Below, one piece after another: positions 23,993-33,354 of a stretch of 42,421 bases of DNA; position 1 is the first letter of the stretch; the number at the start of each line of letters is the position of its first letter. The DNA lies in assembly GCA_021158405.1 (NCBI GenBank), contig JAGGUP010000083.1:1-42421 (forward strand), given 5' to 3'. Under the pieces are notes generated by a model that saw only the letters and a program-made list of their open reading frames with translations, was not told the origin of the DNA and ran no database searches. This DNA comes from Bacteroidales bacterium (lineage in GTDB: Bacteria > Bacteroidota > Bacteroidia > Bacteroidales > UBA12170). Position numbers and translations under genes: made by a program.

Positions 23993-25498
23993 TTATTTTT
24001 TCAATAAGCCACTGAAAAGGTCAAATGGGTCTTCTCCTTTTTCTCTTTTCTTACGAATAATTTTATCGAAATAAGTAGATAAAAACAAAAATCCCATTCC
24101 GTAATATACATTTATTGAAGTTGGAAACTGACCCATAACCGCATTGCCATAATTGGCTAGCAATATTCCCATAATTCCACTTAGAATAGCCATCATTCTG
24201 ATTTTAAGTTCATGGTCTGTTATTCTAAACATTATCACAAAACCGCTTTTAATTACAATGTAAAAGAGAATGAAAAAATGCAATAAAAGACCAATAGCCC
24301 CATTTTCAGCCCAAATTAAAACATACCAACTATCTGTGGCTATATTTGCCAGAAATCCATTGGGAACATATTTTTGAGCTCTAACTCCGGCATGGCCAAT
24401 ACCGCCACCTATTGGTCGTGAAGCCAGATAAGCTTTCAAGGTTCGTTGATTTTCTAATCTTACCTGAAAACTAGCATTTTGTTCCGGGTGAAAGGCCGTT
24501 CGGAAACGTGCCACCTGATAGTTTGATTGTAAGATTGTTGTAAAAGCAAAAAAGACATATAGCGCAATTCCGCCAACTAGTCCTACCGATATCAGGCGAA
24601 CATTCTTAGTTAAAATTAAGTAGCTGAAAAAGCCGAGTGCGGGAATTGCAATTGCTCCTCGTGTACCAGAAATTAACATCCCGTACAATCCTAGTACGGC
24701 AACCGTTCCAAAGAAAAGTTTCTTTTTGAAGGATTTGGTTTCATAAGCTATAATCCCTCCCATAACAAGTGCATGTCCTTGGGAAGCACCAAATTGACCT
24801 GCATCACTTAGAAAAGAGAATACACGCAATTTACCAAAAAGCAAATGAGTTTCATAAGCACCAGCATCCATCCATTTTTGTTCAGCAAAATCTAAGCCAA
24901 TCAGAAGCTGAACAGCTCCTTTAAGTGTGACCAATATGGTCATAGAACCCCAAATATAGAAAAATATTTCAAGGTCTTTGGGGTTTCGCATCAAGAGCAA
25001 AATAAGTGGAATTCCCAGAAAGAAATAAAGGGCAATACCTCTCATCGTAGCAAACCAAGCCTCGAAACTAACGGCTTCAGGATTAAATATTTCCATAAAT
25101 ACCCAAGCCATCCAGATTGCAGCAAGCAGACTAATATCTTTCAACATTGGTTTCCAATCGACTCCCTCATAAAAATATTTGAAAATTAATGCAATGAGAG
25201 CTAAAATAAACAAACCATCTGCAGCTAAACCATAAGGAACAACAGGGCCTGTATAGCGTGGCAATCCATTTATAAAATAACCTGCCAATTGGATTGCAAA
25301 AAGGGCAATTTTGGGAATAAGAAAGACCCGATTAACAAAGATAATTATTAGAGGAAGCACTATAAGAATTGCAATAAGTGGTATTCCAACTATTGCCATT
25401 AATTTACCCATAAGAAGTGATGCCAAAATAATTAAGAGAATTGCAATGGGATGTTGCAATTTAAGTGCTCCTGTATTTTGTTCGAATGGATTTTTCAT
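23993..25498 (-). CDS. O-antigen ligase / Wzy-type polymerase
   Basis: A 501-residue inner-membrane protein with about a dozen helices. A large periplasmic loop in the second half contains the Wzy_C pattern, with RFRTAFHPEQNASFQVRLEN and RPIGGGIGHAG; LISGTRGAIAIP precedes it. Proteins of this superfamily either polymerise undecaprenyl-linked repeat units or ligate glycans to an acceptor. In a cluster with Wzx, a Wzz/Wzc-like protein and an initiating transferase, polymerase is the likelier role. Last gene of the locus; no convincing terminator follows. Confidence 0.87.
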   Translation of the reverse strand: MKNPFEQNTGALKLQHPIAILLIILASLLMGKLMAIVGIPLIAILIVLPLIIIFVNRVFLIPKIALFAIQLAGYFINGLPRYTGPVVPYGLAADGLFILALIALIFKYFYEGVDWKPMLKDISLLAAIWMAWVFMEIFNPEAVSFEAWFATMRGIALYFFLGIPLILLLMRNPKDLEIFFYIWGSMTILVTLKGAVQLLIGLDFAEQKWMDAGAYETHLLFGKLRVFSFLSDAGQFGASQGHALVMGGIIAYETKSFKKKLFFGTVAVLGLYGMLISGTRGAIAIPALGFFSYLILTKNVRLISVGLVGGIALYVFFAFTTILQSNYQVARFRTAFHPEQNASFQVRLENQRTLKAYLASRPIGGGIGHAGVRAQKYVPNGFLANIATDSWYVLIWAENGAIGLLLHFFILFYIVIKSGFVIMFRITDHELKIRMMAILSGIMGILLANYGNAVMGQFPTSINVYYGMGFLFLSTYFDKIIRKKREKGEDPFDLFSGLLKK

Positions 25499-25505
25499 AT
25501 TGATT

Positions 25506-25703
25506 TTAGTAGACTTTATTTTTTTTAAGCCTGATTTTATTTCTTTTTATAGTGTTAATTTTAGGATATTCCTTTTCTTCTTCTGGCTCATCCTTTTCTA
25601 GTTTTTGCTTTTCTCTAGCATTCCGTGTATCATCTATTTTTACAGATATAAATACAGCAATAATAGCTAAGAATAAGGCGACAAAAATAGGCCAGGTTAT
25701 CAT
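25506..25703 (-). CDS. Small single-helix membrane protein of the polysaccharide locus
   Basis: A 65-residue protein with one N-terminal membrane helix (4-21) and a highly charged cytoplasmic tail (KLEKDEPEEEKE, then Arg/Lys-rich). It lies three bases after the beta-helix gene and seven before the Wzy gene, and its frame fits exactly between them, which argues that it is real. I do not recognise a family. It may be an accessory subunit of the polymerase or co-polymerase. Confidence 0.65.
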   Translation of the reverse strand: MITWPIFVALFLAIIAVFISVKIDDTRNAREKQKLEKDEPEEEKEYPKINTIKRNKIRLKKNKVY

Positions 25704-25706
25704 AGT

Positions 25707-27407
25707 TTAGATTTTTTGAATCTTTTGAGTTATATGATCTGAATTGTTATATAAAATTAAAATATATTCTCCTTTTGACAGATCTTGAATAGAGAGATGC
25801 TTTTTATTATCACCTTTGAAAAAAGAAATATCATTTAAAAAAAAAACTTCTTTCCCTTCCATGTTGATAAGTTTAATATTTAAGGTTTGAGCTTTCTGCA
25901 GATGCAGGTTCAATTGTAATAAATCAACTATAGGATTAGGGTATATTTCCAATTGATTATCATCGTTTGAAATAGATGATATAGGAGTGATTTGCAATTC
26001 GTAAGCTCCAATATCGAAATGATCGTCAAAAGGACGACTGTTGTTATCGAGATCGAATGTAATGCCGGCATTGCTCAAATCATATCCCCAATTAACGGCA
26101 GGAGATTGACTAGTAAGATGATAATCTTGGAGTAGTGTGTCTGAAAAAAATTGTTCAACTGAAGAGCGTTCTAAAATATTATTTATAGAATAGAAATTAT
26201 TAGCATCCAGATAATTATGAATATAGGCATCACTTGGCTGGAAGCTGGTAGAACCTAAATCCTCGTAATATTCGAAAGCGCCGGGATTGATAATAAGATT
26301 ATTAATAAAACGGTTTGTTTTGGCGTGTGAATCCATAATACGTATACCATCACTTTTGGGATTGATTATCGTATTATTATAAAAGTAAAAGGAGGATTCC
26401 GAGTACAGGTTATAGCTAAATTTTGATAATATTCCGAATTGTTGTTTTGTTTCTTGATCGTAAAAATCGTAATCCCGTCCGGCATTTACTATTAAATTAT
26501 TGTAGAATTTCTGATTACCGGTTCCCTGATTGAAAATTCCGGTTCCTTTTCCATCAATAATTTTATTATTATACACATTACAGCTACTCCCTGTATTAAT
26601 AATGATACCAGACATTTGATAAGTTTCTTCGGATTGAGAATCTTTATAAATCTGATTGTCGTGGATAGCACAATTGTATAGAGCGCTTCCAACCTGAATT
26701 CCATCCCATCCGGTATATTCTACACGATTATTATAGATTTCTACTCCATCAATAATATGAGGCAATAGAATAGTATCGCAATCGCTGATATAATACCCAA
26801 GGAAAAAGGAGCTGCCAATATACATGCCTTCCATGCCTATGTTATGAATGTAATTATCGTGTATTTTAATATTATACATTGTAAAACTATCACGTACAGC
26901 GGTATAGGTACAGTCGGGATCTGTTTTAGCAATAATACCAGAAATTTTTGTATTGCTTATTTCCAAATGATCAATTTCAAAGTTGGTTGATTTACTTTCC
27001 AATCCTAAGCCATAACCATTTGTAACTTCCCTTACAAAGATTCCGTAAGGCGTATTTGGATCTCCATTTCCGCTGAGTACAATGTTCTTACATCCGACAA
27101 ATTTTAATCCATAAGTTAAATCAGAGTCGATAATTGCTTTTCCTCCAGAGTTAATTATTACGATTGGGGATTCGTTAGTTCCAATTATGTTTTTCAAATA
27201 AAGGGGTCCACGTTGGCCAGCCATTAGACAAAGTGTATCTCCTGGTTGAAAAGTCAGCTTGTCAACTGTGGCGATTTCTGAACCAATTTCATAATCACAA
27301 TGAATCTGGCTTTGGGCTTTTGAAATAAAGATACCCGGAAGAAAAAATAAGATCAAGAGTGAATGCTTTGCTTTTATCAGCTTCCCTCTATTTAAAAATC
27401 TTTGCAT
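25707..27407 (-). CDS. Secreted right-handed beta-helix protein with T9SS sorting domain
   Basis: A 566-residue protein with a signal peptide (about 1-32). Residues about 75-440 are repeated short strands with Asn-rich turns (NIVLSGNG, NVYNNKIIDGKGTGIFNQG, FYNNTIINPKSDGIRI), the pattern of a right-handed parallel beta-helix as in polysaccharide lyases and epimerases. The last 80 residues (LEIYPNPIVDLLQLNL to the C-terminus) are a type IX secretion sorting domain, so it is carried to the cell surface or outside. Three bases after the flippase gene. Lyase or epimerase activity on the polymer made here is a reasonable guess; catalytic residues could not be assigned. Confidence 0.85.
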   Translation of the reverse strand: MQRFLNRGKLIKAKHSLLILFFLPGIFISKAQSQIHCDYEIGSEIATVDKLTFQPGDTLCLMAGQRGPLYLKNIIGTNESPIVIINSGGKAIIDSDLTYGLKFVGCKNIVLSGNGDPNTPYGIFVREVTNGYGLGLESKSTNFEIDHLEISNTKISGIIAKTDPDCTYTAVRDSFTMYNIKIHDNYIHNIGMEGMYIGSSFFLGYYISDCDTILLPHIIDGVEIYNNRVEYTGWDGIQVGSALYNCAIHDNQIYKDSQSEETYQMSGIIINTGSSCNVYNNKIIDGKGTGIFNQGTGNQKFYNNLIVNAGRDYDFYDQETKQQFGILSKFSYNLYSESSFYFYNNTIINPKSDGIRIMDSHAKTNRFINNLIINPGAFEYYEDLGSTSFQPSDAYIHNYLDANNFYSINNILERSSVEQFFSDTLLQDYHLTSQSPAVNWGYDLSNAGITFDLDNNSRPFDDHFDIGAYELQITPISSISNDDNQLEIYPNPIVDLLQLNLHLQKAQTLNIKLINMEGKEVFFLNDISFFKGDNKKHLSIQDLSKGEYILILYNNSDHITQKIQKI

Positions 27408-27409
27408 AG

Positions 27410-28759
27410 CTACCCCACAAATTCTTTTATTTTATTTGAATAAACCTTCCATCCTTCTATCCAAATGAGGCGTGGATTTAATTGTATTTCTTTCGTTAAA
27501 TATCTGTAACCAATTAAGGCTCCCAATAAGGTAAAAATAACGGTAACTACAGCAACCGCCAGTATTGATTTGAAAACGAAAACGGCAATTAAATCGCCAA
27601 TTATATTGGCTAGAACCATATAAATAATTTTAAAGAAATTCTTTTTAGGTTTATTGATACTGTCGAGTCCAACGCCGGTTAAACGGTCTATTGGCAACAA
27701 GATGCCATAGAGTGCAAAAACCTTAAAGATATTGGATGTGCTGGCGCCTGTAATCGGATCGATTCCAATGTATTGTTCGCCTCCAAGAATCAAGACAAAG
27801 AAATCGGAGAAGATAAAACCAAAAACGGCTATAGGAATAAACAAGATCGTAATTGATCCAGCATAGCTGTAAAAATAATAGCGTACCATTTTTAGATTGT
27901 TTTCGATACTGGCTTTCGACATTTTTGGGAAAGCAGTTGCTACAAAACTACGCAGAGGAATCTGTAACATTTCTGTTAATCTCATTGGAATGCTGTAGAG
28001 TGCAACAGCAGCAGTTCCCAGTGGACTTAATGCAATAATAAAAGTATCTGCACTACGCAGCAGATTGGTGCCTATAAGCGTTAAAGTAGTGTATTTTCCA
28101 AAATTTAATATCGTTCGGCTGGTTGATTTGTCTGCTTTTGGAAGATAACGCAAACCGTCCCATCCTGCTAAAATTGTAATAAATGAAATGAAAGCTGAAA
28201 TCCCCAAATGAAACCAGATAACATAGATCAAGTCCATTTTTAACCAGAATAAATTGATTGCTAATCCAGCAAAAAATAAGCCGGAATTTAAAGCTTTAAC
28301 AATGAATATCTGTCCGAAATATTGCTTGGCTTGCTGTATTGTAAGTGCATTATTGAAGGGTAAGTTAAGAAAAGCCAAAATAGGATACCATTTAAAGAAA
28401 AGGTAAAATCCTGATTGTTTTACTTGATCAGGAAATAAGAATAAAATTAGCCACAAAAGTACAGCAATTATTACACTGGCAACAAGTCCGATTTGCCAAT
28501 TGGATCCAATGAGTCTCTTTTGTTCATCTTTATCGGCCCCGCTTAAAAAACGAATTAAACCCGTGCGCGTAATGCCAAAGCGGAACATTTCGATAAAAGT
28601 TGCACCCGTCAGGTACAGTATCCATTCACCAAAAGTTTCTTTATCGTAACTGCGTGTAAGTATAATAAAATTTAAAACCCCAAATCCGGCAGTAAGCATA
28701 TTTCCTGCTAAGGATTGGACGTTTTTTTCTTTGGCAATATGAATGATACGTTTGATCAT
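27410..28759 (-). CDS. Wzx-type polysaccharide flippase
   Basis: A 449-residue inner-membrane protein with 12-14 helices, of the MOP/polysaccharide transporter superfamily (N-terminal AGNMLTAGFGVLNFIILTRSY, later RSADTFIIALSPLGTAAVALYSIP). It moves undecaprenyl-linked repeat units to the periplasmic face. The ATG overlaps the stop of the co-polymerase gene by four bases. Confidence 0.9.
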   Translation of the reverse strand: MIKRIIHIAKEKNVQSLAGNMLTAGFGVLNFIILTRSYDKETFGEWILYLTGATFIEMFRFGITRTGLIRFLSGADKDEQKRLIGSNWQIGLVASVIIAVLLWLILFLFPDQVKQSGFYLFFKWYPILAFLNLPFNNALTIQQAKQYFGQIFIVKALNSGLFFAGLAINLFWLKMDLIYVIWFHLGISAFISFITILAGWDGLRYLPKADKSTSRTILNFGKYTTLTLIGTNLLRSADTFIIALSPLGTAAVALYSIPMRLTEMLQIPLRSFVATAFPKMSKASIENNLKMVRYYFYSYAGSITILFIPIAVFGFIFSDFFVLILGGEQYIGIDPITGASTSNIFKVFALYGILLPIDRLTGVGLDSINKPKKNFFKIIYMVLANIIGDLIAVFVFKSILAVAVVTVIFTLLGALIGYRYLTKEIQLNPRLIWIEGWKVYSNKIKEFVG

Positions 28760-31317
28760 TTACTTAAAGTATGTTTTTCGAAAAATTGTAGTTGAACTAT
28801 TTTCTTTAAAACTCGTCTAATTTTACTTCGTTTTTTAGGTAATTCTCCCAGAAGTGCTTCAATCGATTCAATTTGTCCTCCATTGAGAAGAATAAGTGGT
28901 TCGAACTTCAAGAATTGCTTAATACTGGTCAGGCTGTTTTCGTCTGCTTTTGTCCAAGAGCGATTGGCTCGAACAACCATTATACCAAAATCTGCATCTT
29001 TTACTAAGTTTGGAGGGAAGACATGCTGTGTAACAGACGGAATTTCAATTAATATAAAATCATAATTTGAAGTATTATGCTCTATTCCCAAGATTTCCTG
29101 AATGTTCTTTTTATTTAAACTATTGGGTTCTAGAGAATAGGTGATTGGTTTCTCTTTTGATGTGAATGTATATTTTGGACTATAATCTGAAATTAAATAA
29201 TTTGCCGATAATGTGGAATAGCCAAACTCCTGTAGTTTTCTGCTTAAAGCATCTTGTATTATCGACTTTCCTTCGGTCATTTGTGTACTAAAAATTAAAA
29301 TATGAATAGGTTTTTTCTTATGTAACCCTTCCGTTTCTAACAAAGATTGCATTTTCTGTATCGCTTGTTCTATCAAACGATTCGTAAGAAAATCGTAATT
29401 TATTCCATTCGTTTTTTTCGTCAACTTTGGGTAGGCAGAAAGTAAATCTAAACCACAAAGTTTTTCTACGCGTGCAGGCGTTTTTATCGTATTATCGAAA
29501 TATTCTAAAACTAGAATAACAAAAAGAACAATCATAAGGCCGGCAATACCTGCTGCAGCAACAAAGATTTTCCTTTTTGTTGATTCGACTTCGAGAGGAA
29601 AATAAGGAGAGTCAACCGTTTTTATGTTGGATTTTAGTTCGAGGTTTTGCTGTTTTAACTTGGCTAGATTAAGGCTGTTTAAAACGGAAAGATATTGTTG
29701 TTCATAGATATTTATCTCTCTTTCTATGCGAGATAATTTAGCTCCAAGTGTGGCGAATTGTTCATAAGTACGTTGGAACTCAGTTCGCCTTTCACTTAAA
29801 GCGGCAATTTTTGCTTTGGTTTCTTCGTATAGAATTAAATTATTTAACCACTGACTTAACATTATGTTTGTGTTAACCCCTTGCGTAGAAAATTGCAACC
29901 CAAAAACGCTATCAATGTTTTGGTTGATTTTATTTCTTAAATTGTTTTGTTCTATTTTTAATGCTTCAATTGCTTTAATCGTTTTTGGATCGGGCGAATC
30001 ATTTAGCTCATTTACGGCAATTTTATAAGTGAGGTCTGAAATTTGATTTCGATAGCCCAGCATATCCGTATTTAATTTGGCGATTCCTTTTTGATTGGCA
30101 AGTTCCTTGTCCAATTTTTTCATCACCGAATCAGCCCCTGTAAATATCATTAACTCTTCGTAATAACGATTTTCTAGAATTTGCTTTTGTTGAGAAATAT
30201 GGTTTGTTTGCTCATAGTAATTAATAATGTTATTATCCTGATTAAATTTTAACAGTCTATTTTCTGCAGCCTGAAGATTTATGCTGGTCTCAGCCACTCT
30301 TGCTTCAAAATAAGCAACCACATTATCACTTTGATTTTCCTTTAGTTTTCTATAGGTTTTCTTAAACGCCTCGATACTAAAATTCAATGTTTGTTTACAA
30401 ATTCCCGGGTCAGAAGTTTTATAAGAAATTTCGACTAGATCACTTCCTTGCACACGCCTTGCTTTTATCTCGTCTATCGCATTCATGCTGTAGTACTTAT
30501 GATCGTAATTCAGTAGTCCATACAACCAGTTTGTGTCGTTATCTGCATAGTACTTTTTGAATTTATTTAAAGTTTGAGCAAAACTAATGCTATCAATATC
30601 GGCTTTTAAATAATAATTCGGATTGGGGATGTAGAGCGGAATCGTATCGAATACTAGTTCTTCGTTTTTAAAAACAAGCATTTCTTCCTCCGAATATACG
30701 AGTGTTGCTCCAGGATTTAAATTTGTGCTCGTGAGCATGTTCCTATTCATAAGTTCACTTGCTGAAACACCAAGCTTTGAAGAAATTGAAAATAATGACT
30801 CGTCTGATTTAACTATATAAGTTTTATTTTTTTTAAAAAGTTGTTTGTTTTTTAAGCCGATAGTGTCGTTTAAAATGAGGGGTATCTGTGAATGTTGATA
30901 GCTATTATTGGCTGTTTCTGGTACAACAACCATGTCTCTAATATATTGTGGAACGAGTTCTTGTAATTCATTATATGATTCACGTGAAATGTATTGAGGA
31001 TTCCATGTTTTAAGACTTAGGCCTTGAATAAACAAACTCAAAGTTACGTCCTCTTGTGTTTTACGAGCTTTAAAAAGATTAATAATGTTATCGAACTCCA
31101 TTTTGGAACCTGTATAATCTACTCGTGAATTTGCTTGTGATTCCAGTGTTAAACCAGTACCTAATCCAGTATAAATTGTAGCTGTTGAAACGTAATATTT
31201 TGTCTGAAATTGTGTGCCATAATATACAAGACCAGCTAAAATAATAGGAACAATAATCAGCAGTAGAAGATTTTTGCGAATAAGCCTTATAAATTGAATA
31301 ATATCCATTATTCCCAA
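28756..31317 (-). CDS. Wzz/Wzc-like co-polymerase with internal LysM domain
   Basis: An 853-residue inner-membrane protein. N-terminal helix (17-32), a Wzz-like region, then a LysM domain (about 166-208: YIVKSDESLFSISSKLGVSA, ending NLNPGATLVY) set in the periplasmic part. Next come a long coiled-coil region (about 330-565), a second helix (585-604) and a cytoplasmic P-loop-like domain (670-800). The Walker A equivalent reads STQMTEGKS, the Walker A' aspartates are not recognisable (LSANYLISDYS), Walker B is FILIEIPS, and there is no C-terminal tyrosine cluster. It therefore looks like a BY-kinase relative that has lost autophosphorylation. It should control chain length and export; the LysM could hold it to peptidoglycan. 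Its start overlaps the TolC-like gene by ten bases. Confidence 0.9.
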   Translation of the reverse strand: MGIMDIIQFIRLIRKNLLLLIIVPIILAGLVYYGTQFQTKYYVSTATIYTGLGTGLTLESQANSRVDYTGSKMEFDNIINLFKARKTQEDVTLSLFIQGLSLKTWNPQYISRESYNELQELVPQYIRDMVVVPETANNSYQHSQIPLILNDTIGLKNKQLFKKNKTYIVKSDESLFSISSKLGVSASELMNRNMLTSTNLNPGATLVYSEEEMLVFKNEELVFDTIPLYIPNPNYYLKADIDSISFAQTLNKFKKYYADNDTNWLYGLLNYDHKYYSMNAIDEIKARRVQGSDLVEISYKTSDPGICKQTLNFSIEAFKKTYRKLKENQSDNVVAYFEARVAETSINLQAAENRLLKFNQDNNIINYYEQTNHISQQKQILENRYYEELMIFTGADSVMKKLDKELANQKGIAKLNTDMLGYRNQISDLTYKIAVNELNDSPDPKTIKAIEALKIEQNNLRNKINQNIDSVFGLQFSTQGVNTNIMLSQWLNNLILYEETKAKIAALSERRTEFQRTYEQFATLGAKLSRIEREINIYEQQYLSVLNSLNLAKLKQQNLELKSNIKTVDSPYFPLEVESTKRKIFVAAAGIAGLMIVLFVILVLEYFDNTIKTPARVEKLCGLDLLSAYPKLTKKTNGINYDFLTNRLIEQAIQKMQSLLETEGLHKKKPIHILIFSTQMTEGKSIIQDALSRKLQEFGYSTLSANYLISDYSPKYTFTSKEKPITYSLEPNSLNKKNIQEILGIEHNTSNYDFILIEIPSVTQHVFPPNLVKDADFGIMVVRANRSWTKADENSLTSIKQFLKFEPLILLNGGQIESIEALLGELPKKRSKIRRVLKKIVQLQFFEKHTLSK

Positions 31318-32105
31318 TTATTTAGTTCATTAAATTTTATGCCTGTTAATTCTTGTAGCATAACATACGCTTTAGTAAATCCCGTTTGGCTATCAACATA
31401 ACGGTATCTTGCTCTATTTAAATTATCACGTATGCGTGATAAATCGCTGAGGGATATTTTTCCATTTTGAAATTCTTTGTCAGCCATTTCAGCAGTGAGT
31501 TCAGAAAATTCTATATTGTCAATATCAAGTTTCAACATATTTTGTTGAATCAATAATTCGTTGAATAAATTGATCACATTGGCTCTGATGGCTTGCTTAT
31601 CTTCAAGCATTTTTTCTATGTTTCTTTCGATACGCATTTTATTGAGCTTGATTTTATTTCCTCTATCCCAGATGTCCAATATTGGAATTCGCATACCTAT
31701 CCCCACTATATATCTTCCTTGATCAGTTGTTCCTAGCGTTCCTACTTCGTTTCCGTATTGGTCTTGCACATAAACCAAACTGGTCCAAGTGCCTTCTTTT
31801 CCTTCTCCCGTAAAGAAAATATCATTTGTCCATTCGCGTTTAACCGATTTTAATTCGTATTCTGTAATTTTAATTTCTGTATCCCAATACTTTAATCGGT
31901 GCGAATTAGCAAGTGCTGAATCTATTAGTACCTCCAAAGGAGGTATTTTTTTAGTGATGTCGTCTGTTATTGGGTTGAATACACTTTGGTTTGACACTTT
32001 TATTTCCTGAGAAATTAGTTTTACAGGCAATAGAAGGAGTAATAGCAAAATGAAAGAAAGCGCTTTGCTGAAAGTGATAAATAGTTTCTTGGTCGATTTT
32101 GGCAT
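31308..32105 (-). CDS. Short TolC-family outer-membrane protein
   Basis: A 265-residue protein with a signal sequence (about 1-33), then TolC-like helices: PPLEVLIDSALANSHRLKYWD, IVGIGMRIPILDIWDRGNKIKL, and ISLSDLSRIRDNLNRARYRYVDSQTGF. Usual TolC-family proteins have about 430-490 residues and two repeats; this one carries about one repeat, and its reading frame ends normally with no sign of a broken second half. It lies between the initiating transferase and the co-polymerase, where many loci have a Wza-type OPX export protein, none of which is visible. It may form the outer-membrane exit as a larger oligomer. Confidence 0.82.
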   Translation of the reverse strand: MPKSTKKLFITFSKALSFILLLLLLLPVKLISQEIKVSNQSVFNPITDDITKKIPPLEVLIDSALANSHRLKYWDTEIKITEYELKSVKREWTNDIFFTGEGKEGTWTSLVYVQDQYGNEVGTLGTTDQGRYIVGIGMRIPILDIWDRGNKIKLNKMRIERNIEKMLEDKQAIRANVINLFNELLIQQNMLKLDIDNIEFSELTAEMADKEFQNGKISLSDLSRIRDNLNRARYRYVDSQTGFTKAYVMLQELTGIKFNELNNWE

Positions 32106-32145
32106 AAATTATAATTTCAACAAATTTAGACAAATAAAATTCAAA

Positions 32146-33333
32146 TTAAACGCTACCTTTCTGGATGATTATTTTAAAAGTGCGTAAAATAAGAACGATA
32201 TCTCCCCAGAAGGAATTGATTTTAGCGTATTTATTATCCAGATCAAAACGTTCCTCTTCCGACATTTCCCCATCTTTTCCCCTAAGTTCAACTTGCCATA
32301 AACCTGTTAAACCGGCAGCAGCTTTAAATCGACGAGACCAACGAGATTTAGTAATCGCATTTGCTTCACCAACGGGTAAAGGTCTGTTTCCAACGATCGA
32401 CATATCTCCTTTTAGTATGTTAAAAAGTTGTGGTAGTTCATCAATGCTTTTATTTCGGATAAACTTTCCAACTTTAGTAATCCGAGGATCATTTTCAATC
32501 TTAAGAAAAGCGGCTATTGCATTTTTCTTTTTAAAGTAAAAATACTCACAAATCTTCGTTTTATCGTCTTGTTCAAGAATTGCAGAACAATAGGTGCCTT
32601 CGGGAAGATTTTTGCAACGTGGACATTCATCACCTATAACTTCTCTTTGATATTGATTTAAATGTTTAACTTCTTTTAAGCGTTTATCGGCATCCGGGTA
32701 CATGGATCGAAATTTATAGAAATCAAATTCATGAAAATTAGCACCCACTCTTTTTGAAGAATAAAATACTTTCCCTTTAGACTCGATGCGAATAGCTAGT
32801 GCGGTAAGAATAAAAACAGGCGATAAGACCAGAATAGCAAAACTAGTCATTACAATATCGAAGCTGCGTTTTAAAAGAGGCGTTTTATAAGGTTGATTTT
32901 TAAAATCCTCGAAAGTTTTTTTTAGATCGCTTTGTGTATAATGCGTCTTGTATTTTTTAATAAATCGTATCCTTGTTTTAAGTTTTTCAATATCTAAAGG
33001 GAGGGCATAATAATCGTCCACATTATGATAACGTGCCAATTCTCGAGAGGCAAATTCAAAGCGCTGCGCAATTACAATAAAAGGAATCCTATTTAAGAGA
33101 TTCCGAAGTTTCATATGACTGTATAATGCAAAAGCATTCATCCCTTTAACATTGAGAGCACACAATACCGCATCCAGTTTGTCGTATTCGTCAATATGAT
33201 CATTAATCCAATGAACGGCTTCTAAGCCATTATCTTTACTGATAAATCCAATATTTTCAGCATTGCTTAACTGGTCAAGAGTTTCTTGGTTTTTCCCGAT
33301 GTATAATATTTTTACAATCTCCGTATCATTCAT
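32146..33333 (-). CDS. Initiating sugar transferase with degenerate receiver domain
   Basis: A 395-residue protein. Residues 1-125 have the layout of a response-regulator receiver, but the acidic pair is Gly-Lys (13-14), the phospho-accepting Asp is Ala59 (DAVLCALNV), the Ser/Thr is Ala89 and the conserved Lys is Leu (YYALPLD). After a linker, one membrane helix (about 156-180) precedes a WbaP/WcaJ-type phosphoglycosyl transferase domain: KRSFDIV, FYKFRSM (206-211), KSIDELPQLFNILKGDMSIVG, GLTGLWQV. This transfers the first sugar phosphate to undecaprenyl phosphate. An insert holds four cysteines (CPRC 237-240, Cys249, Cys262) that may bind zinc. It follows a gene for an intact receiver. Confidence 0.92.
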   Translation of the reverse strand: MNDTEIVKILYIGKNQETLDQLSNAENIGFISKDNGLEAVHWINDHIDEYDKLDAVLCALNVKGMNAFALYSHMKLRNLLNRIPFIVIAQRFEFASRELARYHNVDDYYALPLDIEKLKTRIRFIKKYKTHYTQSDLKKTFEDFKNQPYKTPLLKRSFDIVMTSFAILVLSPVFILTALAIRIESKGKVFYSSKRVGANFHEFDFYKFRSMYPDADKRLKEVKHLNQYQREVIGDECPRCKNLPEGTYCSAILEQDDKTKICEYFYFKKKNAIAAFLKIENDPRITKVGKFIRNKSIDELPQLFNILKGDMSIVGNRPLPVGEANAITKSRWSRRFKAAAGLTGLWQVELRGKDGEMSEEERFDLDNKYAKINSFWGDIVLILRTFKIIIQKGSV

Positions 33334-33354
33334 AATTGCTAGTTTTGGAGATGA

